From Aquibacillus koreensis (GTDB lineage Bacteria > Bacillota > Bacilli > Bacillales > Amphibacillaceae): a stretch of DNA of 64,000 nt. Every line of letters starts with the position of its first letter. Positions within the stretch are counted from its first letter, which is position 1. Below the pieces are notes generated by a model that saw only the letters and a list, made by a program, of their open reading frames with translations, did no database searches and was not told the DNA's origin. The stretch is from assembly GCF_025154055.1 (NCBI RefSeq), contig NZ_JAOALK010000058.1, positions 35,566 through 99,565 on the forward strand, written 5' to 3'. The translations under genes and the position numbers were made by a program. This document shows, one piece after another, positions 17,406-26,618 of this stretch.

Positions 17406-17504
17406 GTACAAGCACTCCCCGTACGATTAATGCTTCTCATTTTAACACAATATTTTGAACTTTTATCTAGTTTGCACAAATAATTGATGAATTTACTACA
17501 TTAC

Positions 17505-17555
17505 TGCCAATGAAGTATCTTTATCTAATTGATAAACTAATGATAAACATTGGCA
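17505..17555. promoter_or_regulatory. Candidate PucR operator pair between pucR and pucF
   Basis: TGCCAATG at 17505-17512 and its exact reverse complement CATTGGCA at 17548-17555, centres 43 bp apart (about four helical turns). The half site resembles the CNTTGG core of the B. subtilis PucR box. The position between divergent pucR and pucF is right. Inference only. Confidence 0.45.
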
Positions 17556-17610
17556 TAAAATCAAATACAACTGAAGTGAAATGATCGTTCAGGTGATTGG
17601 AGGAGTGAGC

Positions 17611-18858
17611 TTGAAAACACAATCCAAAAGTAGTGTAATCGAAACGGATACAATTGAAGCATGGGTGAAATGGCTTGCTTCCTACGGACAATCCGATACA
17701 GGTGGGGTGAACCGTCCGTTATACTCATCTGCTTGGATTCAAGCACAAAAAGCATTAAAGGAACGTATGGATTATTTAGGTTTTACCACACACTATGACA
17801 GCATTGGAAACCTATTTGGAAGAGTGCAAGGATCCGATCAAGATGGAACAACAGTCTTAACTGGTTCACATATAGATACAGTCTTGGATGGTGGTATGTA
17901 TGATGGCGTATATGGCATTATTGCTAGTTTGATAGCCACACATAACCTTTACCATAAATACGGTACGCCTAGGAAATCAATTGAAGTAGTCTCTTTATGT
18001 GAGGAAGAAGGAAGTCGTTTTCCTATCACTTTTTGGGGATCAGGAAATATCACAGGAAAATATAGTCTAACTGATGGGGTAAATAAAAGGGATATAGACG
18101 GCACCGAACTGCTTGATGCAATGAAAATCGCTGGTTTTGACCCAGAAAACTATACCTCACCTAAGCGAAAAGATCTAGATTGCTTTATTGAACTACACGT
18201 AGAGCAAGGGATCGTTTTAGAAAGAACAGGAAAATCATTAGGAATTGTGAGTCATATTGTAGGACAAAGGCGTTTCACCGTTAAAGTATCCGGCGAGAGT
18301 AATCATGCAGGCACGACCCCTATGCCCTATAGAAAAGATGCCATGCACATAAGCTCTCAACTAATAACAGAACTCACCGAGAAGACAAAAAAGTACGATC
18401 CTGATTTAGTTGCTACAGTAGGTCAATTAACAGCAAGGCCAAATGTACCAAATGTAATTGCAGGTGAAGTCGTATTTACACTAGATGTTAGGCACCATCA
18501 AGAAGAGACATTACGTACTTTTTGTAAAGATCTAGCACATCTTTTTCAAAAAAAGGCAAAGGATCATTCCGTCCACATCACGATGGAGCCATGGTTAAGC
18601 ATAAAGCCTGTGGAAATGGATGCAGCATTAACGTACACCTCCGAGCAAGCAGCTGCAGAATCAAACATTGCTTATAAGACGTTATATAGTGGCGCTGGTC
18701 ATGATGCACAGTTATTCGGTAATTTCTGTCCAACAGCTTTATTATTTGTTCCAAGTAAAGACGGTATTAGTCACTCCCCTAAAGAGTTTACGACAAAAGA
18801 AGACTTACAAGCTGGAGTTGATGTATTAACTGCACTTTTATATAAGTTAGCTTATTAA
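17611..18858 (+). CDS. pucF: Allantoate amidohydrolase (M20 family)
   Basis: 415 residues. It hydrolyses allantoate to ureidoglycine, CO2 and ammonia with a two-metal centre. Metal-site stretches are GSHIDTVLDGGMYDG, CEEEGSRFP, IELHVEQG and the terminal GAGHDAQ; the dimerisation domain carries SNHAGTTPMPYRKDA. It is first in the plus-strand set pucF-pucG, with pucH following later. TTG at 17611 is preferred: GGAGGAG at 17599-17605 is 5 nt upstream, and the ATG at 17581 has no site. N-carbamoyl amino acid hydrolase is the alternative family role, but the context favours allantoate. Confidence 0.93.
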   Translation: MKTQSKSSVIETDTIEAWVKWLASYGQSDTGGVNRPLYSSAWIQAQKALKERMDYLGFTTHYDSIGNLFGRVQGSDQDGTTVLTGSHIDTVLDGGMYDGVYGIIASLIATHNLYHKYGTPRKSIEVVSLCEEEGSRFPITFWGSGNITGKYSLTDGVNKRDIDGTELLDAMKIAGFDPENYTSPKRKDLDCFIELHVEQGIVLERTGKSLGIVSHIVGQRRFTVKVSGESNHAGTTPMPYRKDAMHISSQLITELTEKTKKYDPDLVATVGQLTARPNVPNVIAGEVVFTLDVRHHQEETLRTFCKDLAHLFQKKAKDHSVHITMEPWLSIKPVEMDAALTYTSEQAAAESNIAYKTLYSGAGHDAQLFGNFCPTALLFVPSKDGISHSPKEFTTKEDLQAGVDVLTALLYKLAY

Positions 18859-18882
18859 CTTTCAGATCGGAGGACAATAACC

Positions 18883-20145
18883 ATGACATATTTAGATTTG
18901 AATACACCACAACGCACGATCATGACACCGGGTCCTGTAGAAGTGGATCCTCGGGTGCTCCGCGCAATGAGCACCCCTATTCTAGGTCAATTTGACCCTG
19001 CATTTACTGCGATCATGAATGAAGTAATGGAAATGCTTCGCAAAGTATTCAAGACGCGCAATCAATGGGCATTCCCTGTTGATGGGACTTCGCGTTCAGG
19101 GATCGAAGCTTTATTATGTAGTGTGATTGAGCCTGGTGATAAAGTATTTATCCCTATATTCGGTAGGTTTGGATATTTACTAACAGAAATTTGTGAACGA
19201 TACGGTGCAGAAGTCCATACAATCGAATGTCCCTGGGGGCAAGTATTTAATCAACAAACAATTATCGATGAAATGAAAAAAATAAAACCAAAAGTAGCTG
19301 CACTTGTTCATGGCGAGACATCAACAGGTTGTATGCAACCGATTGACCAGATCGGTCCAGCTTGTAGAGAAGAAGATGTCCTTCTGATCGTAGATGCAGT
19401 AGCATCGATTGGGGGAGTGGATATACGAGTGGACGAATGGATGATCGATGCAATCGTTGGCGGTACACAAAAGTGCTTATCCGTACCTGCTGGCATGGCA
19501 CCAATCACATATAATCATAGAATTGAAAAAGTGATAGCAGCACGGAAAAAGGTGGAACGCGGAATTTCTACAGATGATGATCGAAAAAATGAGTTATCGA
19601 GAACACATCCAATCGTTAAAAGTAATTATCTAGACGTAGGCATGCTGCAAGATTACTGGGGACCAAGAAGGTTAAACCATCACACAGAAGCGACATCTAT
19701 GCTGTATGCACTTCGTGAAGGATTAAGAATTATCCTAGAAGAAGGACTTGAAGAACGCTTTATTCGCCATAAAGAGCATGAAGAAGCATTAATAGCCGGA
19801 ATTGAAGCTATGGGCTTAACGTTGTATGGAGATCGATCTGTAAAACTAGCAACCGTCACCTGTATCGCTATTCCAAATGGGGTTGACCCAGAATCCGTAA
19901 GGGCAATGTTATTAGATGAATTTGGAATTGAAATCGCAAAATCTTTTGGCCCTCTGGAAGGGAAAATTTGGCGAATCGGCACAATGGGATATAGTTGTAG
20001 AAAAGAGAATATTTTATTTGTGCTCGGAGCCTTAGAAGCCGTGTTAATCAGACATGGTGTTGCGGTTAAAACTGGTAAAGCATTACAAGCAGCCTTAGAT
20101 GTATATGCCACACAAAAAAAGCAAAGCAAAACGGTCGTACCTTAA
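18883..20145 (+). CDS. pucG: (S)-ureidoglycine-glyoxylate aminotransferase
   Basis: 420-residue class V PLP aminotransferase. TPGPVEVDPRVLRAM at the N-terminus, DAVASIGGV (cofactor Asp) and GGTQKCLSVPAG (Schiff-base Lys) match the PucG/alanine-glyoxylate aminotransferase family. PucG transfers the amino group of ureidoglycine to glyoxylate, giving glycine and oxalurate. It starts 24 bp after pucF behind GGAGG, so the two are co-transcribed as in B. subtilis pucFG. Alanine-glyoxylate transamination is the main alternative. Confidence 0.92.
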   Translation: MTYLDLNTPQRTIMTPGPVEVDPRVLRAMSTPILGQFDPAFTAIMNEVMEMLRKVFKTRNQWAFPVDGTSRSGIEALLCSVIEPGDKVFIPIFGRFGYLLTEICERYGAEVHTIECPWGQVFNQQTIIDEMKKIKPKVAALVHGETSTGCMQPIDQIGPACREEDVLLIVDAVASIGGVDIRVDEWMIDAIVGGTQKCLSVPAGMAPITYNHRIEKVIAARKKVERGISTDDDRKNELSRTHPIVKSNYLDVGMLQDYWGPRRLNHHTEATSMLYALREGLRIILEEGLEERFIRHKEHEEALIAGIEAMGLTLYGDRSVKLATVTCIAIPNGVDPESVRAMLLDEFGIEIAKSFGPLEGKIWRIGTMGYSCRKENILFVLGALEAVLIRHGVAVKTGKALQAALDVYATQKKQSKTVVP

Positions 20146-20241
20146 GTTTACTTTCAATAAGACTGTAGCTTATGACACATTTTGTATAGAATCTGTCGTA
20201 ACTTAACAATCAGGAACTAGCTACAATGACGACCTTTTTAA

Positions 20242-20421
20242 GCGGACATTTATTCCGTTATTTTCACTAACATGATCGTTTTGTTGCTTCTCGAGGACAT
20301 TTTTTCCGCTATTTCTTCATTTTGATCAAACTTTCTTACAATTTCTATTAAATAACGGAAAAAATGTCCGCCAAAATGCTAAACTACTAAGAAATTACTA
20401 AAATAGCGGAAAAAATGTCCG
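20242..20421. repeat. Cluster of four GGACATTT-N-TTCCG motifs, two direct and two inverted
   Basis: Forward copies GCGGACATTTATTCCGTTAT (20242) and GAGGACATTTTTTCCGCTAT (20293), then reverse-complement copies at 20350-20371 and 20401-20421 (AACGGAAAAAATGTCCGC, AGCGGAAAAAATGTCCGT). The two halves could pair over about 20 bp each. It occupies the pucG-pucH gap (20146-20520); no gene or clear terminator is seen there. A fifth copy is at 63715. Confidence 0.88.
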
Positions 20422-20520
20422 TTCAATTTCAGTATTCTTCTAGCATTCAGAGATTAAGTGGTGAAAACTCAGTTAGTGGCTATTAAGAAAGATTTACCAT
20501 CAAAGCGAAGGGGCGTTGCT

Positions 20521-21882
20521 ATGGAAATGAATTATGATCTTGTCATTAAAAATGGAATGGTTGTACTTCCAGATAAAATTTCTAAAAAAGATATTGGGAT
20601 TTACAATGAAAAAATAGTTTCCATCGAAGAAAACATCGACCCCGGAAACGCTACTATGGAGGACGCTAAAGGGCTCTATGTTTTTCCAGGTATGATTGAT
20701 GTACACGTTCACTTTAATGACCCCGGTCGAGAAGAATGGGAAGGCTTTGAGTCTGGCTCAGCCATGATGGCCGCTGGGGGTTGCACCACATTTTTTGATA
20801 TGCCATTAAACGGGATACCTTCTACAACTACAGTAAAAGCATTACACGAAAAGGCTCAAATCGCACACAAAAAGTCGGCAACTGATTTTGGTCTTTGGGG
20901 CGGACTTGTTCCTGGTAATATTGCAGAATTAGCTCCTCTTGCTCAAAGTGGTGTCGTTGGATTTAAAGCATTCATTTCCACTTCTGGAAACGAGGAATTT
21001 GAGGCATCAGATGACGAGACACTATTTTACGGTATGCAAGAAATTGCTAAGCTCGATAAAGTCCTTGCTCTCCATGCAGAAAGTAGAACAATAACAGATA
21101 TTTTATTGAAGCAAAAACTACATAACAAACAATATTCTGCTGATGATTATGCCGAGACAAGACCAATTGTTGCTGAAGTGGAGGCAGTGGAAAGGGCGCT
21201 TGCTTATGCAGAAATAACAGCTTGTCCGCTTCACTTCGTCCATATCAGTAGTGCACGAGCAGTGGAAAAGATCACAAATGCTAAGAAAAAGGGGGTACAA
21301 GTTACGCTTGAAACCTGTCCACATTACTTACTATTCTCTCACCAAGACTTAGTCGAAAAAGGATCGGTTGCTAAATGTGCCCCTCCTTTACGTGATATGG
21401 AAGAAAAACAAAAATTAATTCAATTGTTAAAAGAAGATAAGATTGACATCATTGCTTCAGACCATTCACCAGCTCCTTTTGCATTAAAAGACCCAGAAAA
21501 ACATCATCTTCTTCACGCATGGGGCGGAATCAGTGGAGGCCAGTTTAGCTTAATAGCGATGATTGAATTAGCAGTAACGCATGATATTCCGTTTCATCTT
21601 GTCTCAAAATGGACAGCATTAAACCCTGCAAGACGATTCCAGCTATCCTCCAAAGGGGCTATTAAAGAAGGGTTAGATGCAGATATAACGCTGGTTGATT
21701 TAAACGCGACTACTACTGTAACCCCTGAATCATTTTTAGCTAAGCATAAAAAAAGTTTATACATGGATCATACATTTCCATGTCGAGTTACCAAAACATA
21801 TAACAGAGGTTCCATTGTTTATGATGATAGATCAAAAATACTAGATAAGATGACAAAGGGACAGTGGATGAAACCAGAATAA
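20521..21882 (+). CDS. pucH: Allantoinase
   Basis: 453-residue cyclic amidohydrolase that opens allantoin to allantoate. Metal and active-site stretches: GMIDVHVHFNDPGREEWEGF near residue 60 (HxH), VGFKAFIST (carbamylated Lys), LALHAES, LHFVHISSARA and IASDHSPAPF (final Asp). ATG at 20521 is chosen because AAGGGG lies about 9 nt upstream and the N-terminus MNYDLVIKNGMVV fits the family; the GTG at 20458 would add an atypical 21-residue extension. It is separated from pucG by the motif cluster, so it probably has its own promoter. A strong shared terminator follows. Confidence 0.95.
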   Translation: MEMNYDLVIKNGMVVLPDKISKKDIGIYNEKIVSIEENIDPGNATMEDAKGLYVFPGMIDVHVHFNDPGREEWEGFESGSAMMAAGGCTTFFDMPLNGIPSTTTVKALHEKAQIAHKKSATDFGLWGGLVPGNIAELAPLAQSGVVGFKAFISTSGNEEFEASDDETLFYGMQEIAKLDKVLALHAESRTITDILLKQKLHNKQYSADDYAETRPIVAEVEAVERALAYAEITACPLHFVHISSARAVEKITNAKKKGVQVTLETCPHYLLFSHQDLVEKGSVAKCAPPLRDMEEKQKLIQLLKEDKIDIIASDHSPAPFALKDPEKHHLLHAWGGISGGQFSLIAMIELAVTHDIPFHLVSKWTALNPARRFQLSSKGAIKEGLDADITLVDLNATTTVTPESFLAKHKKSLYMDHTFPCRVTKTYNRGSIVYDDRSKILDKMTKGQWMKPE

Positions 21883-21950
21883 CGGTGTTCTTAACATAAT
21901 CACTCCTTATCCATAGTTCGGCCACACACTCTCTTGCTTGAAATATACAA

Positions 21951-21994
21951 AAAAAGCGTAAGAATCTTCTACACCCTAGATTCTTACGCTTTTT
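21951..21994. terminator. Bidirectional terminator between pucH and the long minus-strand operon
   Basis: AAAAAGCGTAAGAATCT and AGATTCTTACGCTTTT are perfect complements around a 10-base loop, with A and T runs on both sides. It ends both convergent transcripts. Confidence 0.93.
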
Positions 21995-22009
21995 ACCGCT
22001 CTTGAGATC

Positions 22010-23284
22010 TCATGTACTCGCTCCACTTACTTTATTGTTTGTGCTCACGGTGTGCCACTGTGTCTTTTCAGGCTCGGTTGAAGCAATTAGATTGCCATTT
22101 CTAAAGATGAAGCTACACTTGGGCTGATTCGTAATTATATCACTCATATCCTTTCCTGGTATGGTAATAAAATTAGCTGGCTTTCCAATTTCAATTCCAT
22201 AGTTTTCTTCAAGCCCAAAGCTTTGCGCACCATGGTGAGAAATCATTTGAAAAATAGCATGTAAATCATCAGCCCCTGTCATATGCGCTAAATGTAACCC
22301 CATATGTGCAGCTTGTAAGATGTTTCCACTACCGAAAGGATAAAAGGGTGTGCGAATATCGTCATGCGCGATACATACATTAACTCCTGCTGTATATAAG
22401 TCTTTTATTCTCGTAATCCCTCTTCCTTTAGGAAACCGATCTAGCCTACCTTGTACAACACTATTAATCAATGGACACGCGACGATCGTTAACTCTGCTT
22501 GTTTAACTAATTGGATTACCTTTTGCGCATAGGGTTCATTGTAATAGGCTAAAGCAATCGCATGACTAGCTGTCACAGACCCTTCCATATTATTTTTAAT
22601 CGTTAAATCCGCAACAACTTCCAGAAATCTGGACTGGTCATCATCGATCTCATCACAAAAAACATGAACAAATTTATCATACTGCTTCGCAATCGAAAAA
22701 CAGTATTCTAGTGACGCTATCCCTTGTTCTCTCGTACGCTCTAAATGAGGTACAGCACTAACTGCATCAGCACCCATCTCAACCGCTTCTATTAATCTCG
22801 CTTGATTTTCCTCACATGACATTAATCCGTCTTGTGGAAATGCAATGATTTGGAGTTCTAATACCTCTGCCATTCTTTTTCTTACCTCTAACAAAGCTTT
22901 TAATGCTGTCAAATGCGGATCTGATATATCCACTGCTGCTCGTACGTACAATACACCGTGCTCCATTAACATGTGTAACGCCTTGGTCGCTCGATTTATT
23001 ACGTCTTCTTCGGATAAATACTGCTTTCTTTCATGCCAGATCGAAATGGCCTCAAACAATGTGCCCGTTTTGTTATTTACTTGATTTCCGATCGTTAAAG
23101 TCGTGTCTAAATGTGTATGCATTTCTACGAATGGTGGCAGCACGATATGACCATGTGCATCCCACTCTTTTTCTCCCTGTATCGATGCTGTCGTTATGGC
23201 AGCAAAACAACCATTCGCAATGCCAATATTTACTGTTTTATCTTCATTTAATCGTCGAACATTCTTCACAACACTATTGAACAT
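22010..23284 (-). CDS. Cytosine-deaminase-like (CodA) amidohydrolase with an altered metal site
   Basis: 424 residues, close to CodA over its whole length: VLPPFVEMHTHLDTT, GTLFEAISIWHERK, LQIIAFPQDG, VTASHAIALAYYNEPYA, QGRLDRFPKGRGITR and HDDIRTPFYPFGSGN. CodA-type enzymes deaminate cytosine, isoguanine or creatinine. The metal-ligand histidine of CodA (His in DVHCDEIDD) is replaced here: the segment reads HVFCDEIDD, Phe at about residue 209 (codon 22660-22658). The ATG at 23284 (GGGGTGG 9 nt upstream) avoids overlap with the upstream gene; an in-frame ATG at 23338 would overlap it by 35 bp. Last gene of the long operon. Activity is uncertain because of the substitution. Confidence 0.82.
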   Translation of the reverse strand: MFNSVVKNVRRLNEDKTVNIGIANGCFAAITTASIQGEKEWDAHGHIVLPPFVEMHTHLDTTLTIGNQVNNKTGTLFEAISIWHERKQYLSEEDVINRATKALHMLMEHGVLYVRAAVDISDPHLTALKALLEVRKRMAEVLELQIIAFPQDGLMSCEENQARLIEAVEMGADAVSAVPHLERTREQGIASLEYCFSIAKQYDKFVHVFCDEIDDDQSRFLEVVADLTIKNNMEGSVTASHAIALAYYNEPYAQKVIQLVKQAELTIVACPLINSVVQGRLDRFPKGRGITRIKDLYTAGVNVCIAHDDIRTPFYPFGSGNILQAAHMGLHLAHMTGADDLHAIFQMISHHGAQSFGLEENYGIEIGKPANFITIPGKDMSDIITNQPKCSFIFRNGNLIASTEPEKTQWHTVSTNNKVSGAST

Positions 23285-23303
23285 GCAATCAATCCACCCC
23301 GAC

Positions 23304-24653
23304 TTACAGTTTAATTGTTGCTGATTGTTTGATTCCATTCCATAAATCTTCTAACTTACGATCTCCAAAAGAATGGGATTCTGTTGTACTTGTTAGCCAT
23401 TTGCCCTTGGTAAATATATACCTTGAAGGAGAACTCGAACCAAACATATCATAGACATCATTGGTATCAAAAACAACAAAGTTTGCGTATGCACCTGGTT
23501 CCACCTGGTGATTGTCGATGCCGAACATACGACCTGGGATCGTTGTGATCATTTTTAACACGTGTAAGATTTCAGTTTTGCTCGCCATATGTGCTGCGTA
23601 TGCAGTTAATAACCCAATTTGAAGCATGTCACCTCTACCAAATGGATGGAATGGATCATTTATATTGTCTGATGCAGTGGCTACAGGAACACTATACTCA
23701 ACTAACTCTTTTACTCTAGTGATCCCTCTTCGAACTACACCCCGATCTGCTCTACCCTGTAAATACATATTTGCTCCAGGCAGAGTAATGGCATTTATTT
23801 GTTGCTCCGCCATGCTGCTCATAATTTGATCAGCCTTCTTTTGCTCCATAGCAGCTAAAGAACAAAGATGGCCAGCTGTTACCCTCCCCTGCAAACCATA
23901 TTGCTTCGTTTTTTCAATAAGTTGTTCGATTGTACAGATCGCTGGATTATCATTTTCATCTACATGCAAATCAATGAATTTATCATACTTTATTGCTAGT
24001 TGAAATAATTTTTCTATATTTGCCTCTGCATCAGGGAAAATGTGTGGGGCGCCACCTATGCCGTCTACTCCTAGTTGAATCGCTTCTTCTATAATTTCCA
24101 TTTCTCGTTTTGTTCTTCCGCTCATTTTTGAAAACATCGGTACTACTTGCATGGATACATAAGGGCTCAGTTCACTTTTGACTTCTAGTACTGCTTGCAA
24201 ATGCTCTAATGCTAGCGTTTGACTTACATCTAACTCGAAATTCACATGGGTGCGTATATGTGTCGTACCAAAAGAAAGGGATTGAAGCGCAGACCTATAG
24301 ACGCGCTTCTTAATCTCTTCTTTTGAAAATAAGTGTGCTTTTTGACTATAGTTGGAAATCGCTTCTTGCAACGTTCCAGATTCATTAGGTACATCTTTTA
24401 AGGAAAATGCTTTATCCATATGTGTGTGAATGTCAACAAAAGAGGGAAGAATGATTCTTCCCTCTACATCTATCTCAGAAACTTCTACTTGCTTACCATC
24501 CATAATAGACAAAGCTCTCACTTCTGTAGCATATCCCGGTTGTTGTTCGATCCGTTTATACATACCATCTTGAATAATAATCTTATAAAACATATTTTCA
24601 TCCATAAGTGGTAACCGAACATTGTGTAATATCATTTCATTCGAGCTCTGCAT
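23304..24653 (-). CDS. Cytosine-deaminase-like amidohydrolase, paralogue
   Basis: 449 residues, same CodA/TrzA-like fold as its downstream neighbour but clearly diverged. Metal-site residues look complete: DIHTHMDKAF, FIDLHVDENDNP, VTAGHLCSLA and TASDNINDPFHPFG. The FPQ substrate-binding stretch of CodA is replaced by MFSKMSG, pointing to a different ring substrate. ATG at 24653 has GGAGG 8 nt upstream and follows the stop of the solute-binding protein gene by one base, so it is translationally linked to the transporter. It probably deaminates or opens the ring of the compound imported by that transporter. Confidence 0.85.
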   Translation of the reverse strand: MQSSNEMILHNVRLPLMDENMFYKIIIQDGMYKRIEQQPGYATEVRALSIMDGKQVEVSEIDVEGRIILPSFVDIHTHMDKAFSLKDVPNESGTLQEAISNYSQKAHLFSKEEIKKRVYRSALQSLSFGTTHIRTHVNFELDVSQTLALEHLQAVLEVKSELSPYVSMQVVPMFSKMSGRTKREMEIIEEAIQLGVDGIGGAPHIFPDAEANIEKLFQLAIKYDKFIDLHVDENDNPAICTIEQLIEKTKQYGLQGRVTAGHLCSLAAMEQKKADQIMSSMAEQQINAITLPGANMYLQGRADRGVVRRGITRVKELVEYSVPVATASDNINDPFHPFGRGDMLQIGLLTAYAAHMASKTEILHVLKMITTIPGRMFGIDNHQVEPGAYANFVVFDTNDVYDMFGSSSPSRYIFTKGKWLTSTTESHSFGDRKLEDLWNGIKQSATIKL

Positions 24654-24656
24654 CAC

Positions 24657-25727
24657 TTATTCCTCCGTTGGTAAAAATTCCGTCGTGAAGTAATTGCTTG
24701 CATCCTCTTCGTATGAGATGATTCCTAAATCAATCATTTTTTGTTGTAAATCGGACCAACGTTCTTCAGACATATAACCAAAACCATGTTCCGCAGCATC
24801 TCCACCAAATACGAATTCATCTTGTGTTTCTGCTCCAAAATCCATCAATTCGGTTGTTAAATCTGGATTATATTCTTGTAGGAAAGATTGATATGCAGCT
24901 GGATCCTCTCGATAAGTCTCCCAACCTTTCACTGTAGCCTTCATAAATGCTTTCACAAGCTCTGGCTTTTCTTCTATTACTTTTTCCGTTGTAAAGATGA
25001 CATTCGAGTATGGTTGGAAACCAGAATCATGGATTAATAGATGATTGTTTGCTACACCTTCTTTATCTAGTACAAATGGCTCTGAAGTCACATAGCCTTG
25101 TGTTACTGCATCAGGATTATCAATAAAGGTTGCTAAATTACCCGTATAGGAAAGCTCTTTCACATCATCTAGATCATACGCTTCTTTAATATATTCCCAA
25201 TAACCAACACCAGGGGCAGTAATCACTGTTTTTCCGTTTAAATCAGAGAAATCTTCAATTCCAGCTTCTTCGTGTGAGATCAGTACATAGGGACTTGTTT
25301 GAAAAATAGCACCGATTGCTACGAGTGGAATACCTTTATCACGTGCATTCAGAATATCTTCTCCAGAAGTATAGCCAAATTCTACTTTTCCAGACGAAAC
25401 CAACTGTGTTGCTGAAATTTGCGGGCCACCAGGCTCTACCGTCATATCTATACCTTCTTCCGCATAATACCCTTCCTTAAGCGCTGCATAGTTACCACCA
25501 TGTTCCGGCTGTGCAAACCAGTTCGTTACTAACTTTGCTTCTCCTAAATCAACTGCTTCTTCACTCGCTTCTGTTTCACCTTCTGTCTCAGTTGTCTCCG
25601 TTTCCTCTACGTCCGTATCCGTTGCCGCTCCTGCTTCAGATGATGCATCTTCCCCACATGCTGCTATTACCATTAATAGCAACAGCATTCCAATCGCTAC
25701 GATAAATTTCCCTGCAGTTGATTTCAT
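24657..25727 (-). CDS. ABC transporter solute-binding lipoprotein (SsuA/ThiY/NMT1-like)
   Basis: 356 residues. Lipoprotein signal with hydrophobic core and lipobox VIAAC near residue 24, then an acidic Thr/Glu-rich linker, then an NMT1/THI5-like fold (KLVTNWFAQPEHGGNYAALK, EEGIDMTVEPGGPQ, FGYTSGEDIL). Such proteins bind pyrimidines (thiamine precursors), sulfonates or related nitrogen compounds. It is one gene of an importer spread over 24657-28781. Context of deaminases and xanthine dehydrogenase suggests an N-heterocycle as ligand; this is inference. Confidence 0.9.
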   Translation of the reverse strand: MKSTAGKFIVAIGMLLLLMVIAACGEDASSEAGAATDTDVEETETTETEGETEASEEAVDLGEAKLVTNWFAQPEHGGNYAALKEGYYAEEGIDMTVEPGGPQISATQLVSSGKVEFGYTSGEDILNARDKGIPLVAIGAIFQTSPYVLISHEEAGIEDFSDLNGKTVITAPGVGYWEYIKEAYDLDDVKELSYTGNLATFIDNPDAVTQGYVTSEPFVLDKEGVANNHLLIHDSGFQPYSNVIFTTEKVIEEKPELVKAFMKATVKGWETYREDPAAYQSFLQEYNPDLTTELMDFGAETQDEFVFGGDAAEHGFGYMSEERWSDLQQKMIDLGIISYEEDASNYFTTEFLPTEE

Positions 25728-25751
25728 TTGATTACCCCCTATAAATTTTTG

Positions 25752-26603
25752 TTATCTTTCTTTTTTCATCTCCGATTCATGCCAAGAGCCTAATACTAAT
25801 TTCGAAAATAAACTTACTAGTAAGAAGAACACAATCCCTAAAATAGAAGCTGCAATACCACAAGCAAATAAGTATGGAATTTCCATCGTCGTTGATGCTA
25901 CTGTAATCGCGTAGCCTAGACCACCGTCACCTCCCCCAATCCCCGCGATATATTCACCTACAATGGCACCAATGATCGCCAGTGTACAAGATATTTTTAG
26001 ACCCGCAACAATGTACGGAAGCGCCGCCGGAATACGAATTTTCCACATAATTTGCCACTTGGAAGCTTTATATAAGCTGAGTAAATCTATCATGCTGCGA
26101 TCTGTGGCATTAAGTCCAATTAATGTATTGGACAACATCGGGAAGAATCCAATTGTAAATGCAATAATGACAATGGCATTCATACCTGAACCAAACCAGA
26201 TGACGATGATTGGAGCAATTGCCACGATTGGTATCGTTTGAAGTAAGATCGCATATGGGTATAGACTTCTTTCTAAGATCTTTGAGCTCGCCATAATAAT
26301 GGCTGCCGATACACCAATCAATACACTAAACACAAACCCGATGACAGATTCTAGTATCGTCGTTGTTGCCGAATTCACAAGTCTACTCCAATTCTCAATG
26401 GTTGCTGCGAGAACATCTGTCGGTTTCGGCATGATATACGGAGGAATCTGTAATAATAATGTGCCAAATTGCCAAATAAGCAGAAACAGAACAAGCGCAA
26501 TAATTGGAGGTCCCCAGACAGACAGAATATTCAGATTTATTTTTGTGGACCTAGCAGATGGTTTTTGCGTAACTTCCAGCTTTTCCGTTTGTATATTCTC
26601 CAC
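25752..26603 (-). CDS. ABC transporter permease (SsuC/ThiX-like)
   Basis: 283 residues with about six membrane helices and the permease coupling motif near the C-terminal half (KIRIPAALPYIVAGLKISCTLA, of which the EAA-like core is IPAALPYIVAGL). GTG start at 26603 with GGAGGAG 5 nt upstream. It lies between the binding-protein gene and the FAD oxidase gene in the same operon. The family imports taurine/sulfonates, nitrate or pyrimidines. Confidence 0.92.
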   Translation of the reverse strand: MENIQTEKLEVTQKPSARSTKINLNILSVWGPPIIALVLFLLIWQFGTLLLQIPPYIMPKPTDVLAATIENWSRLVNSATTTILESVIGFVFSVLIGVSAAIIMASSKILERSLYPYAILLQTIPIVAIAPIIVIWFGSGMNAIVIIAFTIGFFPMLSNTLIGLNATDRSMIDLLSLYKASKWQIMWKIRIPAALPYIVAGLKISCTLAIIGAIVGEYIAGIGGGDGGLGYAITVASTTMEIPYLFACGIAASILGIVFFLLVSLFSKLVLGSWHESEMKKER

Positions 26604-26618
26604 GTTATCTCCTCCTTT

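Noticed and set aside
19680..20129. 149-codon antisense frame within pucG
   Set aside because: Shadow of the strongly supported pucG frame; no ribosome site or family features.
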